Of a stretch of 57,060 nt of DNA, positions 37,961 through 47,025 are shown piece after piece (the stretch's first letter is position 1; each line of letters opens with the position of its first letter). The stretch is taken from NCBI GenBank assembly GCA_964468205.1, contig CAYXVG010000047.1:1-57060 (forward strand), read 5' to 3'. The translations under genes were made by a program, and so were the position numbers. A model generated the notes under the pieces. It was not told where the DNA came from. It saw nothing but the letters and a program-made list of their open reading frames with translations, and searched no databases. This stretch comes from CAWELS01 sp964468205 (lineage in GTDB: Bacteria; Acidobacteriota; Terriglobia; Bryobacterales; Bryobacteraceae).

Positions 37961-39580
37961 TCAGTCCGCGAGCGGCTCAGCGAGAGCTTCCGGTCTGACA
38001 AAGAATACGTATTCCCGCGTGCTCCAAGGCATCCATTGCAGTCCGTAACGCTCTGCCGCGCGCTCAAGAACAGACCGTTCGGGTTCATGATCAGAGCAGT
38101 GGGCGCCGATCAGAACATCAAGATTCGCGGGCAGCTCCACCCTCTCCGGGTCCTCCAGGCCCATCTCGAAATGTTCGGTCATGTGGAGGAGTTCTTTGTT
38201 GTAATACGGCCGCTGTTCAGCCGTCTTGAGCATCCAGAAGGAAAGCCAGAACCAAGGGGTGTTATGAAGGGTGGATTGCGAGCGCCGGAAGTAAGTGGCC
38301 GCGGCCCAGGCGCAGGGTGAGTAGCGGGCGCCGCGGACCTCCCAACGGCCCCATCCGCCCTCCATGAGAATCGCTCCTTGGCTGCCGGGTCTAATTGGCG
38401 GCGCTTCGATGAGGACACGATTCATTTCCGCGAGGCGGCGGTGAAAGCTGGCGTCATCCGCGAAGGCAATCAGCGACAGGATGGCAAGTGGCGCCGCCAG
38501 TTTCCAACTGTGCTTTTTCGGGAGCGGGAATGCGCTCCCCAGCGCCAGGACAAATGTGATGGAGAAGAGGGCGAAGCGCTCTCCAAAGAAGGCGCTGCCG
38601 TTCATGCTCGTTGGCGCGATGGCAAATACGAGGAAGAATAGGACGCCAAACATCAAAACGATGCCGATGGCTTCGCGCGAGCCAGCCGATCGGGAACTGA
38701 ACAGCCCCAAAGCGCCCATTAGCACTGCGGTAAGAGCGGCAAGCATTCTCGCCCACCACCCGAAATCCACGTCATGAGGCATCAAGGTGGACATCCCCCA
38801 GAGTTGGCTTGCGGCGTTAACGAGCAGTCCGAAGTGGGCATCTATCGGTTCACCAGAACCGGGATTCATGAAGGTTGTGACCAGGTAAGCGGGGATTAAA
38901 CCGCAGGTCACGTGGGCGATCTGGAGCCGGTGCTCGTATAGCGATACGAGCAGCCTGTTGACGACGTTTCCTTCACAGTTAACGGGATCGGTGAGGATCC
39001 GGAAGCCGGTGTGCAGCCCAACGAACAGCAGGGCCGCGGCGAGGGCCATCGGATGAGCGAGATAGAGCCCCGTGAGAAGCAACCCGTAGACGATGGAGTT
39101 TCGTCCTCCGAGCCGGCCCTCGTTTCGAATCCAGAACGCGGCCATTATGAGGACGAGGCCGGACCCAAGGCAGAAATTGTAAAAGCCATGGAATAGATAC
39201 CTGTGATAGGCGAACGGAAAGACCAGCAAGGCGGCCCAGGTTTCTCCACGCGCAAGCGCTTTTGCGAGCGCGCGAAAGCCGGCACAGAACACAATCACAC
39301 ACAGGGCGAACAACAGCTTTTCCGGGACAGTGCCGGGGAACACCATACTGGCAAACGCGAGGAAGTAGTTGGCCAGCGCGTATGGAGGCAAGTACTGGCG
39401 AATAGCAAAGTCGTCGTACACCCCGCTGCGAATTAACCTATCGGCTAGAATCTCTCCGTAATATGCGTGAACGGGGCCGTCGCTGGAGGGGATCACCGGC
39501 AGAGTGAAGACGTGCCCGGCATAGAGGGCGAGAAGACCCCAGAAGACCATCGGCACAAGGGCGGCTGAACGCACCTGCAT
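37961..39580 (-). CDS. Polytopic membrane protein, GT-C-like, paralogue 2
   Basis: A 539-residue paralogue of the gene just downstream, with the same topology and motif order: SSDGPVH at residues 32-38, YHRYLFHGF, LYLAHP, GERFALF, ARYSPC, NTPWFWL and WSTREYVFF. I take the ATG at 39580 by alignment with the paralogue, which puts the shared motif at the same residue numbers; an earlier frame start would add a basic tail. It is first of a three-gene operon with 27- and 19-base gaps. Tandem duplication is the simplest origin. Likely function: transfer of a lipid-linked sugar to an outside acceptor (inference). Confidence 0.72.
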   Translation of the reverse strand: MQVRSAALVPMVFWGLLALYAGHVFTLPVIPSSDGPVHAYYGEILADRLIRSGVYDDFAIRQYLPPYALANYFLAFASMVFPGTVPEKLLFALCVIVFCAGFRALAKALARGETWAALLVFPFAYHRYLFHGFYNFCLGSGLVLIMAAFWIRNEGRLGGRNSIVYGLLLTGLYLAHPMALAAALLFVGLHTGFRILTDPVNCEGNVVNRLLVSLYEHRLQIAHVTCGLIPAYLVTTFMNPGSGEPIDAHFGLLVNAASQLWGMSTLMPHDVDFGWWARMLAALTAVLMGALGLFSSRSAGSREAIGIVLMFGVLFFLVFAIAPTSMNGSAFFGERFALFSITFVLALGSAFPLPKKHSWKLAAPLAILSLIAFADDASFHRRLAEMNRVLIEAPPIRPGSQGAILMEGGWGRWEVRGARYSPCAWAAATYFRRSQSTLHNTPWFWLSFWMLKTAEQRPYYNKELLHMTEHFEMGLEDPERVELPANLDVLIGAHCSDHEPERSVLERAAERYGLQWMPWSTREYVFFVRPEALAEPLAD

Positions 39581-39717
39581 CAACTCTCGATTGTAGCGTT
39601 TACCGCGCCGGCGCCGGCTTTCAGGAAAAGGGCCGCGGCGTGTTTTGGGAGCCACGCCACGGCGATGGGACCAGCATTGCGACAGGAGCGACCGCCATGA
39701 GAAGTGCCGCGGGTGGT

Positions 39718-39752
39718 CCCGGCCGGGAAAAGCGCTTTCTCATCCGGCCGGG
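39718..39752. terminator. Hairpin downstream of second amt gene
   Basis: CCCGGCCGG (39718-39726) and CCGGCCGGG (39744-39752) form a perfect 9-bp stem with a 17-base loop, 19 bases after the stop of the amt gene at 39771. No T-tract follows on the minus strand. Confidence 0.45.
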
Positions 39753-39770
39753 ATGTTGGGCCGACGGGCT

Positions 39771-41219
39771 CTATGCTTCAGCCTGCTTGACTGAGCCAGG
39801 CGCCATGCCGGGGGAGACGGGACCGCGAGGGGTGATCACGCCGCCGCTGCCCACGGAGGGAGCGAAGTCCGGGTAGGCGACGCCGCCGTGCTCGGAAAGA
39901 TCGAGCCCTTCGAGTTCCTCTTCGGGAGAGACACGAAGACCGACCGTTGCCGAGATGAGTTTAAACATGACAAAGGAGGCGGGAAAGACCCACAGGAAGG
40001 CTACCACTACGCCAATGAGCTGAATGACAAGCTGCGAGAACATGTTGTACTCGGCGCCGCCGAGAAACAGCTCCTCGTGGAAAAGGGCGGCGGCTACGGT
40101 TCCCCAGGCTCCACAAACGCCGTGCACCGAGATAGCGCCGACGGGATCGTCGATCTTGATTCTGTCGAAGAACAGCACCGAGAAGACGACGACCGGACCG
40201 GCGATTGCGCCGATCAGTACGGCGCCGAGCGGGGTAACGGTGTAGCACGGGGCGGTGATTGCCACCAAGCCGGCGAGGCACCCGTTCAGGCTCATCGAGA
40301 TATCCGGTTTGCCGAATTTCAGCCACGAAGTGGCCATCGCGCCGATCGCTCCGAGGCAGGCGGCGAGGAACGTGTTGACGGCGATACGGGAGATGGTGCC
40401 ATCCGCCGTGGTAGTAGAACCGGGATTGAACCCAAACCAGCCCACGAAGAGAATGAAAACGCCCAAGGCGGCGAGTGTCAGACTATGGCCAGGAATGGCG
40501 CGGGATTTTCCGTCCTTGGTGAATTTGCCCATGCGGGGGCCAAGCACAATCGCGCCCGCCAGTGCGGCCCAGCCGCCAACCGAGTGGACTACAGTGGAGC
40601 CTGCGAAGTCAATGAAGCCAAGGTTAGCAATCCATGATCCCGGGTTATCGCCGATGAGCAGGTTACCCCACGCCCAGTGGCCGAACACCGGGTAGATGAA
40701 CATGGTGATCAGGAAGCTGTAGCAGAGGTAGCCAACGAACTTCGTACGCTCGGCCATGGCTCCGGACACAATGGTCGCGGCGGTTGCCGCGAAAACGACC
40801 TGGAACATCCAGAAGGTATATCCCCACTGGCCGTCCGAGGTGGTGTTGTCCAAATCGGCGAGGAAGAAATGGGAGCCGCCGAAGACCCAGTTGCTAGCGC
40901 CGAACATGAGGCCGAAACCGACGGCCCAGAAAGCGAGCCCGCCGAGCGAGGCGTCCATCAAGTTCTTCATCATGATATTGCCGGCGCTTTTGGCTCGGGT
41001 GAAGCCCGCCTCAACCATGGCGAAACCCGCCTGCATGAAGAACACAAGAACGGCGGCAACAATGGTCCAAAGGATATTCGCATTTCCTTGCAGGGCGTCA
41101 ATTGCCGCCTGCAGCTCCTCCGCCGTGGGCGCCGAACCCTCCTGGGCCAGCACCGGAGTTGTCATCAACAGCGCAGCCGGGATAATCCGGTCCGGCCGCA
41201 TGGAAGTCAGAATTCTCAT
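39771..41219 (-). CDS. amt: Ammonium transporter, second type
   Basis: A 482-residue Amt family channel, only distantly like the one at 32794. After a signal-like N-terminus (about 1-25) and a short helical linker come eleven membrane segments with FFMQAGFAMVEAGF in the first, the pore histidines in FAGSTVVHSVGG and ISVHGVCGAWG, and a C-terminal EEELEGLDLSEHGG. The start is set by AGGAG six bases before ATG 41219; an upstream frame start would be 17 residues longer. No PII gene accompanies it. Two types of Amt in one region suggest different affinity or regulation. Confidence 0.94.
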   Translation of the reverse strand: MRILTSMRPDRIIPAALLMTTPVLAQEGSAPTAEELQAAIDALQGNANILWTIVAAVLVFFMQAGFAMVEAGFTRAKSAGNIMMKNLMDASLGGLAFWAVGFGLMFGASNWVFGGSHFFLADLDNTTSDGQWGYTFWMFQVVFAATAATIVSGAMAERTKFVGYLCYSFLITMFIYPVFGHWAWGNLLIGDNPGSWIANLGFIDFAGSTVVHSVGGWAALAGAIVLGPRMGKFTKDGKSRAIPGHSLTLAALGVFILFVGWFGFNPGSTTTADGTISRIAVNTFLAACLGAIGAMATSWLKFGKPDISMSLNGCLAGLVAITAPCYTVTPLGAVLIGAIAGPVVVFSVLFFDRIKIDDPVGAISVHGVCGAWGTVAAALFHEELFLGGAEYNMFSQLVIQLIGVVVAFLWVFPASFVMFKLISATVGLRVSPEEELEGLDLSEHGGVAYPDFAPSVGSGGVITPRGPVSPGMAPGSVKQAEA

Positions 41220-41411
41220 AGCACACTCCTGGTCAATGCCGGAAGAGACGACACCTCCGGCTTCTCTCAATCATTCCGTTGATTCTCTGGCGGCGTGGGC
41301 AGAGGGTGGAAGGTTGTGTATGGTGTCAGTTTAGCCCAGAGGCAGGATGAAGGGAATTCGATAGTTTCTATTCACCTTATAAAGAAACTTTGTGGGGGGC
41401 GACAGGAGGGG

Positions 41412-41879
41412 CTACCGGCCTTCGAGCTGCGCCGGTGAATAACGGGGGTTACACGTTTCCCAAGGGGCGAAAGAGATTACGCCGTCGCCACGATCCACGT
41501 ATAAGGGCACACGATCATTCTCGAAAAACTCCCAAACCTGGATGATGCCGCTTTCGCAGGAGCGGGTTCTTTCGACGTCAACCTTCGCTACGTCGCCGTA
41601 CTGGGAATGCGGTCCCCAGTCCTCGAGGAACTTCTCGAAAGGATATTGCGGGCAAGGCTCTTCGGTGGTGCATCCCCAGAGCGTGTACGCCTCGCGATAC
41701 TTCTCCTCGCTCAGGAGCGTCCGGAACTCATTCAGAATGCGCTCCTCCCGCCAGTCGCGAAACTGAAAATAAAGAATACCGGCGAGTGAAAGAACCAGAG
41801 CGGCCACGAGCACGATCTTCTTTATGACCTTCTCGCGCCGCGCATCGGATTGACCGTATCCGTCCAGATATCCGGACAT
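41412..41879 (-). CDS. Small membrane-anchored protein of unknown function
   Basis: A 155-residue protein with one N-terminal membrane segment (about 20-39) and an extracytoplasmic domain of about 110 residues containing four cysteines (in WGCTTEEPC, RSCE and ETCNPRY), which could form disulfides. The ribosome site AGGAGG is excellent. It starts 14 bases after the OmpH-like gene on the same strand, so the two are probably co-transcribed. I do not recognise the family. Confidence 0.7.
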   Translation of the reverse strand: MSGYLDGYGQSDARREKVIKKIVLVAALVLSLAGILYFQFRDWREERILNEFRTLLSEEKYREAYTLWGCTTEEPCPQYPFEKFLEDWGPHSQYGDVAKVDVERTRSCESGIIQVWEFFENDRVPLYVDRGDGVISFAPWETCNPRYSPAQLEGR

Positions 41880-41893
41880 CGAACCACCTCCTG

Positions 41894-42415
41894 CTATTGT
41901 GCCGGGTGGGTCTTGTTGTACTCCTCGATTGCTTCCTGAGTGAAATCGAGCGCCGCCTTGAAGTAGAGAGTGTTGGAGACGTCGATCACCACGTCGAAGC
42001 CCTTGGCCTCGGAGATCTTCTGAATCACCTGCTGCATTTGCTGTCCCACCCTCTGGAGGACGTCGTTCCGGCGGTTGTTGACATCGGTCTGAAGATCTTC
42101 TGTCATCCGCTGTAGATCGCGCTGCTTCCGTTGGCCCTGGATCTGGAGATCACTTTGGGCCTGAGGCGTCAACTTGCCGGCCATCGTTTGCAGTTGTTCC
42201 TCAATGCTCTGCAGTTCCGCCTGGAGCTTCTGGATCTCGTCCTGCCGCGGCTTGAACTCGGCCTCCATCGCAGCCTGCGCCTTCTGGATCTCGGCTGTCT
42301 CAAGGATAGCGCGCTGCGTGTCGACGATGCCAATGCTCTGCGCCGCTGCTACCGCCGTAAGGGTCAGAGAGCAAATAGCAATGATGAGCAGGCGGAAACG
42401 ATTGATATTGAACAT
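41894..42415 (-). CDS. OmpH/Skp-like periplasmic chaperone
   Basis: A 173-residue exported protein: signal peptide to about residue 25 (VAAAQS), then GIVDTQRAILE, the typical Skp/OmpH beginning, a long glutamine- and glutamate-rich coiled coil (about 45-130) and a C-terminal VIQKISEAKGFDVVIDVSNTLYF strand segment. Skp holds unfolded outer-membrane proteins in the periplasm. Length fits (about 160-175). In many genomes skp follows bamA; here it does not. Confidence 0.9.
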   Translation of the reverse strand: MFNINRFRLLIIAICSLTLTAVAAAQSIGIVDTQRAILETAEIQKAQAAMEAEFKPRQDEIQKLQAELQSIEEQLQTMAGKLTPQAQSDLQIQGQRKQRDLQRMTEDLQTDVNNRRNDVLQRVGQQMQQVIQKISEAKGFDVVIDVSNTLYFKAALDFTQEAIEEYNKTHPAQ

Positions 42416-42526
42416 GAAAACTAGACTCCTCTATACTCCTATCCTCAATTTATCACAAGGACTTGCCATACCCCGAAGACCACACCTGGTAGCTGGAGCT
42501 GTTGGCGCCGCACTCTCCGAGCCCCA

Positions 42527-42997
42527 TCAGTCAAGGATCACCGCTCCGGTTCCGGCAAGTTGATAGATCGTCATCGGCCCGGTAACATCGCTGGGGTTAA
42601 ACGGTTTCCCGTTCTCTTCGGCCTCGTGCCGGGACCATGCAACGGCTTGTTCCTTCGTCAGCTCAATCTTCTGCAGCTTGCCTTCGGCCAAAGCGGTTTT
42701 ACCGATCGCCTTCTTCGGAAACACAATTACACCATCCCTCACTTTGATCCTGATCGCCTTACCGGAAGACGGATCCACGAGATTCATCCAACAGCCTGCC
42801 CTTTCGCAGACTTCATTCACCTTACCCTTCACCTGCAGGGTTTTTCCCACATAGGCTTCGGGATTGTCCGCGACGGCGGGGATCGGCGTCGTTTCGTCAA
42901 GTGTCAGCGATTGCCCGAGACTGGTGTTCGCACTCAAGCTAAAGCCGAGCGCACAAATCGCAAGGATCGCGGTCGAAACGCCAACAAGGATTCTCAT
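42527..42997 (-). CDS. Exported DUF4920-like (OB-fold) protein
   Basis: A 156-residue protein with a signal peptide (about 1-24) and an OB-fold-like core: YVGKTLQVKGKVNEVCERAGCWM, then IRIKVRDGVIVFPKKAIGKTALAEG. The CERAGCWM pair of cysteines is characteristic of the DUF4920 family and could bind a metal. The function of this family is unknown to me. I start at ATG 42997; a GTG at 43045 would add 16 residues lacking signal character. It is followed by the OmpH-like gene 110 bases on. Confidence 0.72.
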   Translation of the reverse strand: MRILVGVSTAILAICALGFSLSANTSLGQSLTLDETTPIPAVADNPEAYVGKTLQVKGKVNEVCERAGCWMNLVDPSSGKAIRIKVRDGVIVFPKKAIGKTALAEGKLQKIELTKEQAVAWSRHEAEENGKPFNPSDVTGPMTIYQLAGTGAVILD

Positions 42998-43160
42998 AGC
43001 GGTTTGCCGGTCAGCCCCCAAGATGGATTCCGGATCCGGAGGCACGGCCGTCCCCCTGAGATTATCGCACAGTGACGGCCGGCATTCTCATATGCTTATG
43101 CAGCGCTACCGCGGAGTCAGGTCCTTATGCGGGCGGAAGCGAAAAGTCCAGACGCGTAAC

Positions 43161-43209
43161 AAAAAGCGCCCGCGAGAACCCGGCGACATCGCACCGTTCT
43201 CTCGCGGGC
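43161..43209 (-). terminator. Intrinsic terminator for the gene at 43259
   Basis: On the minus strand GCCCGCGAGAGAAC (43196-43209) pairs with GTTCTCGCGGGC (43168-43179) with a 2-base bulge, followed by CGCTTTTT (T run complementary to 43161-43165). It lies 50 bases past the stop at 43259. Confidence 0.8.
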
Positions 43210-43258
43210 ACAGGATTGTGATGCTACTCAACGCTCCGGCTGACGCCGGCAATTTGGA

Positions 43259-43672
43259 CTACCGCCCAATTACGAGCGCGAGTTGTTGCAACTCGGTCTC
43301 GCCCGCTCTTGACAGTTCCCTCTGCAAGTCGGAAACCGGGAGCTGACGGCTCGTGTTCGAGGCCTCGTTCCAAACCTTGGCCAGGAAGTAAGTGTTCCCC
43401 ACGCGATTGAACACCAACTCGCTTTTTCCAGTGGTGGAGCACGCGGCGGGCGTCGTGGAAATGATCACTTGGTTACCTGGCGCCCCGCTATCGAGCGTCA
43501 GGATACTTCCCGCGGCGGCGGTGGAATCGATTACGTATCTGCCGGCAGGCATGGCGTCATTTCCCACGTGGAAATCAAATGGGACCTCGACCACCAGGTT
43601 ATGCGACCAAGATCCCAGAGCTGTTCCAACCACCAACAGTGCAAGCAGACTCAGCGCAAAACCCTTCTTCAT
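43259..43672 (-). CDS. Small exported beta-rich protein, unknown
   Basis: A 137-residue protein. The ATG at 43672 has GAGGAG six bases upstream, which excludes the longer frame start. Residues 1-20 are a signal peptide. The mature part has LVVEVPFDFHVGNDAMPAGRYVI, a pattern seen in many small acidobacterial secreted proteins of unknown function, with a later SELVFNRVGNTYFLAKVW. It is monocistronic, ending in an intrinsic terminator. Confidence 0.75.
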   Translation of the reverse strand: MKKGFALSLLALLVVGTALGSWSHNLVVEVPFDFHVGNDAMPAGRYVIDSTAAAGSILTLDSGAPGNQVIISTTPAACSTTGKSELVFNRVGNTYFLAKVWNEASNTSRQLPVSDLQRELSRAGETELQQLALVIGR

Positions 43673-43870
43673 CAGATGCTCCTCGTTCGTCAATACCTGG
43701 GATTTCCGGACGTTCTCGTGCGGCGGCATAGTCCGCCGCCATTCGCCGTCCGGCCGGACTATCCGTTACCCAGTTGATCAACCATCCACATTTTCTATTA
43801 CGAGGAACTGCTGGAAAAGGTCACGAAAACTGCGAGGAAACGCGAAAATGTGTGTTGCAGACGGAGGCGG

Positions 43871-44782
43871 CTACCCGTTTCCGGACACGGTGTTCAGAAG
43901 CTTGCGAACGAACGCGAGGCTTGGACCGACCAGTTCCCAGCTCTCGGCACAGAAGCAGAGATCGACGCACCACCATTCGACCGCATCGATTTCGAGCAAC
44001 TTCGGCGCGAGCGCTTCGAAATCGATCTTACCATCGCCAAACGGAGTATGGGCGCTCGTTTCCCGGCCGTAGAGAGTACCATCCGAATCGATGATGTGGA
44101 CATGGAGGACGCGGTGTTTGAGCTTCTCCAGAAGTTCCACAACGCCGCCCTCAAGCGTCTCTTTTCCTCGCTGTCTCGCACCTACCACCGAGCACATATA
44201 CGCATGGGCGGTGTCGAAGAGGACGCCAAAGTTCGGTTGGTCGACCAGTTCCAGAATGCGGAGGATGCTGGTGGGGCTGTTGAAGGAATAGCCGGGTTCG
44301 AATTCCCACGCCAATTTTATCCCCGCTTCGGCAGCGATCTCAGACGCGTTGTTCCAGACTCCGGCAATTCGGCGGATCGCGTCTTCGTGTTCGGCGAGGG
44401 TAATGGATCCGGGCGCGGAAACTGTATCGAGGCGCATCAGAGGGCTGCCGAGGTCCGCGCAAAGCTGCAGGTGACGGCGAAACTGTTCGAGGTAGCGGGT
44501 ACGATTCCCCTCGGCCGCCGGATCGACGGTGATGTCTGGACTGTAACCCGAGATTCCCAAGCCGAGATCCGACAACAGGTCAACCACAGTTTGGCGCGAG
44601 GTCTGGGTGGAGTAATCCTCGGGCGTGACATGCGGCGCGAAACCGCAGATCTCCACTCCGTCGTATCCGGCGTCCGCGAGTTTCCGCACAACGCGGTCGA
44701 ACGGGACGGGATCGTCCGCATGGGGTCCGAACGAAAATGCCCAGGTGCCCAAGGAGATGTTCATCGGTTTTGTATCTATCAT
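43871..44782 (-). CDS. Sugar phosphate isomerase/epimerase (xylose isomerase-like TIM barrel)
   Basis: A 303-residue TIM-barrel protein of the AP-endonuclease-2/xylose isomerase-like superfamily. Visible are LADAGYDGVEICGF at the first strands, LAWEFEPGY (metal Glu), VLFDTAHAY (Asp and His) and VLHVHIIDSDG (His). These enzymes isomerise or epimerise sugars or inositols; the substrate is unknown. ATG 44782 or ATG 44764 may be the start; neither has a ribosome site. It is divergent from an SDR oxidoreductase. Confidence 0.85.
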   Translation of the reverse strand: MIDTKPMNISLGTWAFSFGPHADDPVPFDRVVRKLADAGYDGVEICGFAPHVTPEDYSTQTSRQTVVDLLSDLGLGISGYSPDITVDPAAEGNRTRYLEQFRRHLQLCADLGSPLMRLDTVSAPGSITLAEHEDAIRRIAGVWNNASEIAAEAGIKLAWEFEPGYSFNSPTSILRILELVDQPNFGVLFDTAHAYMCSVVGARQRGKETLEGGVVELLEKLKHRVLHVHIIDSDGTLYGRETSAHTPFGDGKIDFEALAPKLLEIDAVEWWCVDLCFCAESWELVGPSLAFVRKLLNTVSGNG

Positions 44783-45097
44783 CAGTGTACAGCGCCGTCA
44801 CTGCAGGCCTGTCGACGCACGTGTATCTTTGACCGGCCACGGCAGCGGAAACGTACGCTCATCAACTTTGAGTCTGACGAATCGACTCACAACCTTCAAG
44901 TGCGATCTGTCCAGTAGCGCTCCGGAAGATCGAGGTTGGTTCACCAGCGCGAGCCGGAGTCCACACGCCGGCGGGGAAGGGCATGGCTTAGGGGAATTGC
45001 ACATTTCGCTCTGGCCGGACGTTCAAACCGTACAAGTGCGGCAGGACGCCCGCCACCGGGCCGACAGATCTCAAGGCAAGAATGTACAATTCTAGCG
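44783..45097. other. Divergent intergenic region
   Basis: 315 bases between the TIM-barrel gene (-) and the SDR gene (+). It contains a likely promoter for the SDR gene at its right end (45061-45090). I see no convincing small gene, repeat or RNA in the rest. Confidence 0.5.
45061..45090 (+). promoter_or_regulatory. Promoter giving a probably leaderless SDR transcript
   Basis: CCGACA (45061-45066), an 18-base spacer and TACAAT (45085-45090) stand 7 bases before the ATG at 45098. Transcription would start at or next to the A of the ATG, and no ribosome site is present. Confidence 0.45.
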
Positions 45098-45847
45098 ATG
45101 AGCATACCATTTCGTATCGACGGAAGAACCGCACTGATCACCGGCGGCGCCAGTGGAATCGGAGAGGCAACGTCGCGCGTACTGACGGCGGCGGGCGCCG
45201 CGGTCATCATAATGGACATTGACCAAGGCCGGGCAGAGGCGCTGGCAGCGGAGTTGCCGGGAGCGTCCGCCATTGCCTGTGATATTACCGACGAAGGCCA
45301 AGTGAAGAGCGCCCTCGCCAAGATTGAGAAGCTGGACATCCTGATTAACAATGCCGGTATCGGAATGGTCGGTGGAATCGAGGAGACGGGGCTAGCCGAC
45401 TTCCAGAACCTCATGAAGGTGAATGTCGAAGGGGCCTTCCTGGTAACCAAGTACTCCATGCCGCAACTTCTGGCCGCGAAAGCCAGGGTTGTCTTCATCG
45501 CCTCGGTGGCGGGACTGGTCGGCATCAAGAAGCGCTTTGCCTACTGCACCTCCAAGGGCGCAGTGGTGATGATGGCCCGGCAGCTTGCTATCGAGTACCC
45601 TAAGGAGCTGCGCGTCAACTGCATTTGCCCCGGTACCGTATACACTCCCTTCGTCGAGGCATACCTGGAGAAGTACCACAAGCATGAGAAAGAGGAGGTG
45701 CGGAAGCAACTTGACGCGAGGCAGCCGATCGGCCGCGTTGGACAGCCGATTGAAATCGCGCACATGGCGCTTTATCTGGTTTCCGACGAGGCGGAGTTCG
45801 TTACCGGTTCAGTGCAAACGATCGACGGCGGCTGGACTGCAGCTTGA
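45098..45847 (+). CDS. SDR family oxidoreductase
   Basis: A 249-residue classical short-chain dehydrogenase. The cofactor motif is TGGASGIGEA near residue 15. MDIDQ after the second strand favours NAD. NNAGIGMVGG follows, then the catalytic Ser in IASVAG and Tyr-x3-Lys in YCTSKGA. The C-terminus SVQTIDGGWTA is typical. The substrate is unknown; sugar or short alcohol oxidation fits the neighbouring sugar genes. The ATG at 45098 lacks a Shine-Dalgarno but is 7 bases from a -10 element. A longer frame start at 44936 has no family sequence. Confidence 0.93.
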   Translation: MSIPFRIDGRTALITGGASGIGEATSRVLTAAGAAVIIMDIDQGRAEALAAELPGASAIACDITDEGQVKSALAKIEKLDILINNAGIGMVGGIEETGLADFQNLMKVNVEGAFLVTKYSMPQLLAAKARVVFIASVAGLVGIKKRFAYCTSKGAVVMMARQLAIEYPKELRVNCICPGTVYTPFVEAYLEKYHKHEKEEVRKQLDARQPIGRVGQPIEIAHMALYLVSDEAEFVTGSVQTIDGGWTAA

Positions 45848-45927
45848 CGAACCGGCGTCCGATAACACAGAATGGCTAGTTTAAGTCGGCATCTGCCGCT
45901 ACTGGCTGGTTTCCACATTCGTGTCTC

Positions 45928-46980
45928 ATGATGTTTACATTTGTTCTGGTAGTTGTCCTAAGCTTGTTCGCCGCCACACCCGCGGATGCGCGGAGTCCTT
46001 GGCGGACGCCCAACTACGCGGAATCGGCGCGCGGCGATCGTGTCGAAGGCGAGGACCCTTTGGTCCGGAAGGCGGCTATTGACGCGTTAGGGCGTTTCAA
46101 CGGCAGCGTGGTGGTTGTAGACACGAACACCGGCCGCATTCTGTCCATCGTTAACCAGGGGCTAGCCTTCAAGAGCGGCTTCATCCCGTGCTCGACGGTA
46201 AAAATTCCGGTCGCCCTGGCCGCCCTGAGTGAAGGGGTGATCGACCGGACGACGAAGCTCCGCATCTACGGCCGCACCCGGGTGGATATGACCGAAGCGC
46301 TGGCTCGCTCGAACAACCACTACTTCGAGCATCTGGGCCGGAAGCTGGGGTTCGAGAAGCTCCAATATTATGCGAGACTTTTTGGTCTGGGCGAGAAAGC
46401 CGGATTAAACATTCCGGAAGAGGAGCCAGGGCAGTTTCCCGCGGCGCCGCCCAAGAGCGGCGTCGGCCGGATGTGTAGCTTCGGCGACGGGATAACCCTG
46501 ACGCCGCTGCAACTTGCGAGCCTACTTTCTTCCATCGCCAATGGCGGAACTCTCTACTACTTGCAGTATCCCCGCAGCCAGGCGGAGGTGGCAAACTTCG
46601 TGCCGCGTGTGAAGCGCCGGCTCGACATCCAGCAGTGGATCCCCGAAGTCAAGCCGGGCCTGATGGGAGCGGTGGCATTCGGAACAGCGCGCCGTATCGG
46701 TTTCGACCCGAACGAGCCGATTCTAGGAAAGACCGGTACTTGCACTGACTATGAGGCCGGCGCGCACCTTGGCTGGTTCGGTGCATTCAACGACACTCAA
46801 TCAAACCGTCTGGCCGTGGTCGTCATGCTGACCGGAGCGGCGGCCGTGAACGGACCTGTCGCTTCCGGTGTGGCTGGACAAGTATTCGAAAACCTCTCCG
46901 ATGCCGGATACTTGCAAGAAGATCTCCGCTTTTCTCCAGTCGCACTGATGCAAACTGGAAGCTGCTGCGCGGCACGGTGA
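45928..46980 (+). CDS. Penicillin-binding transpeptidase-like protein
   Basis: A 350-residue exported serine transpeptidase-like protein. A signal peptide (about 1-22) is followed directly by the penicillin-binding fold: active Ser in STVK (residues 89-92), SNN (128-130) and KTGT (268-271), in the right order. It lacks the N-terminal PBP dimerisation and transglycosylase domains, so it is a stand-alone D,D-transpeptidase or a relative. Class D beta-lactamase is an alternative, but the second motif is SxN and not SxV. It is convergent with a CreD-like gene. Confidence 0.82.
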   Translation: MMFTFVLVVVLSLFAATPADARSPWRTPNYAESARGDRVEGEDPLVRKAAIDALGRFNGSVVVVDTNTGRILSIVNQGLAFKSGFIPCSTVKIPVALAALSEGVIDRTTKLRIYGRTRVDMTEALARSNNHYFEHLGRKLGFEKLQYYARLFGLGEKAGLNIPEEEPGQFPAAPPKSGVGRMCSFGDGITLTPLQLASLLSSIANGGTLYYLQYPRSQAEVANFVPRVKRRLDIQQWIPEVKPGLMGAVAFGTARRIGFDPNEPILGKTGTCTDYEAGAHLGWFGAFNDTQSNRLAVVVMLTGAAAVNGPVASGVAGQVFENLSDAGYLQEDLRFSPVALMQTGSCCAAR

Positions 46981-47025
46981 GCTGACCACAGAAGATATTC
47001 ACGGTGGAGAGCACCCATCCGGTAG

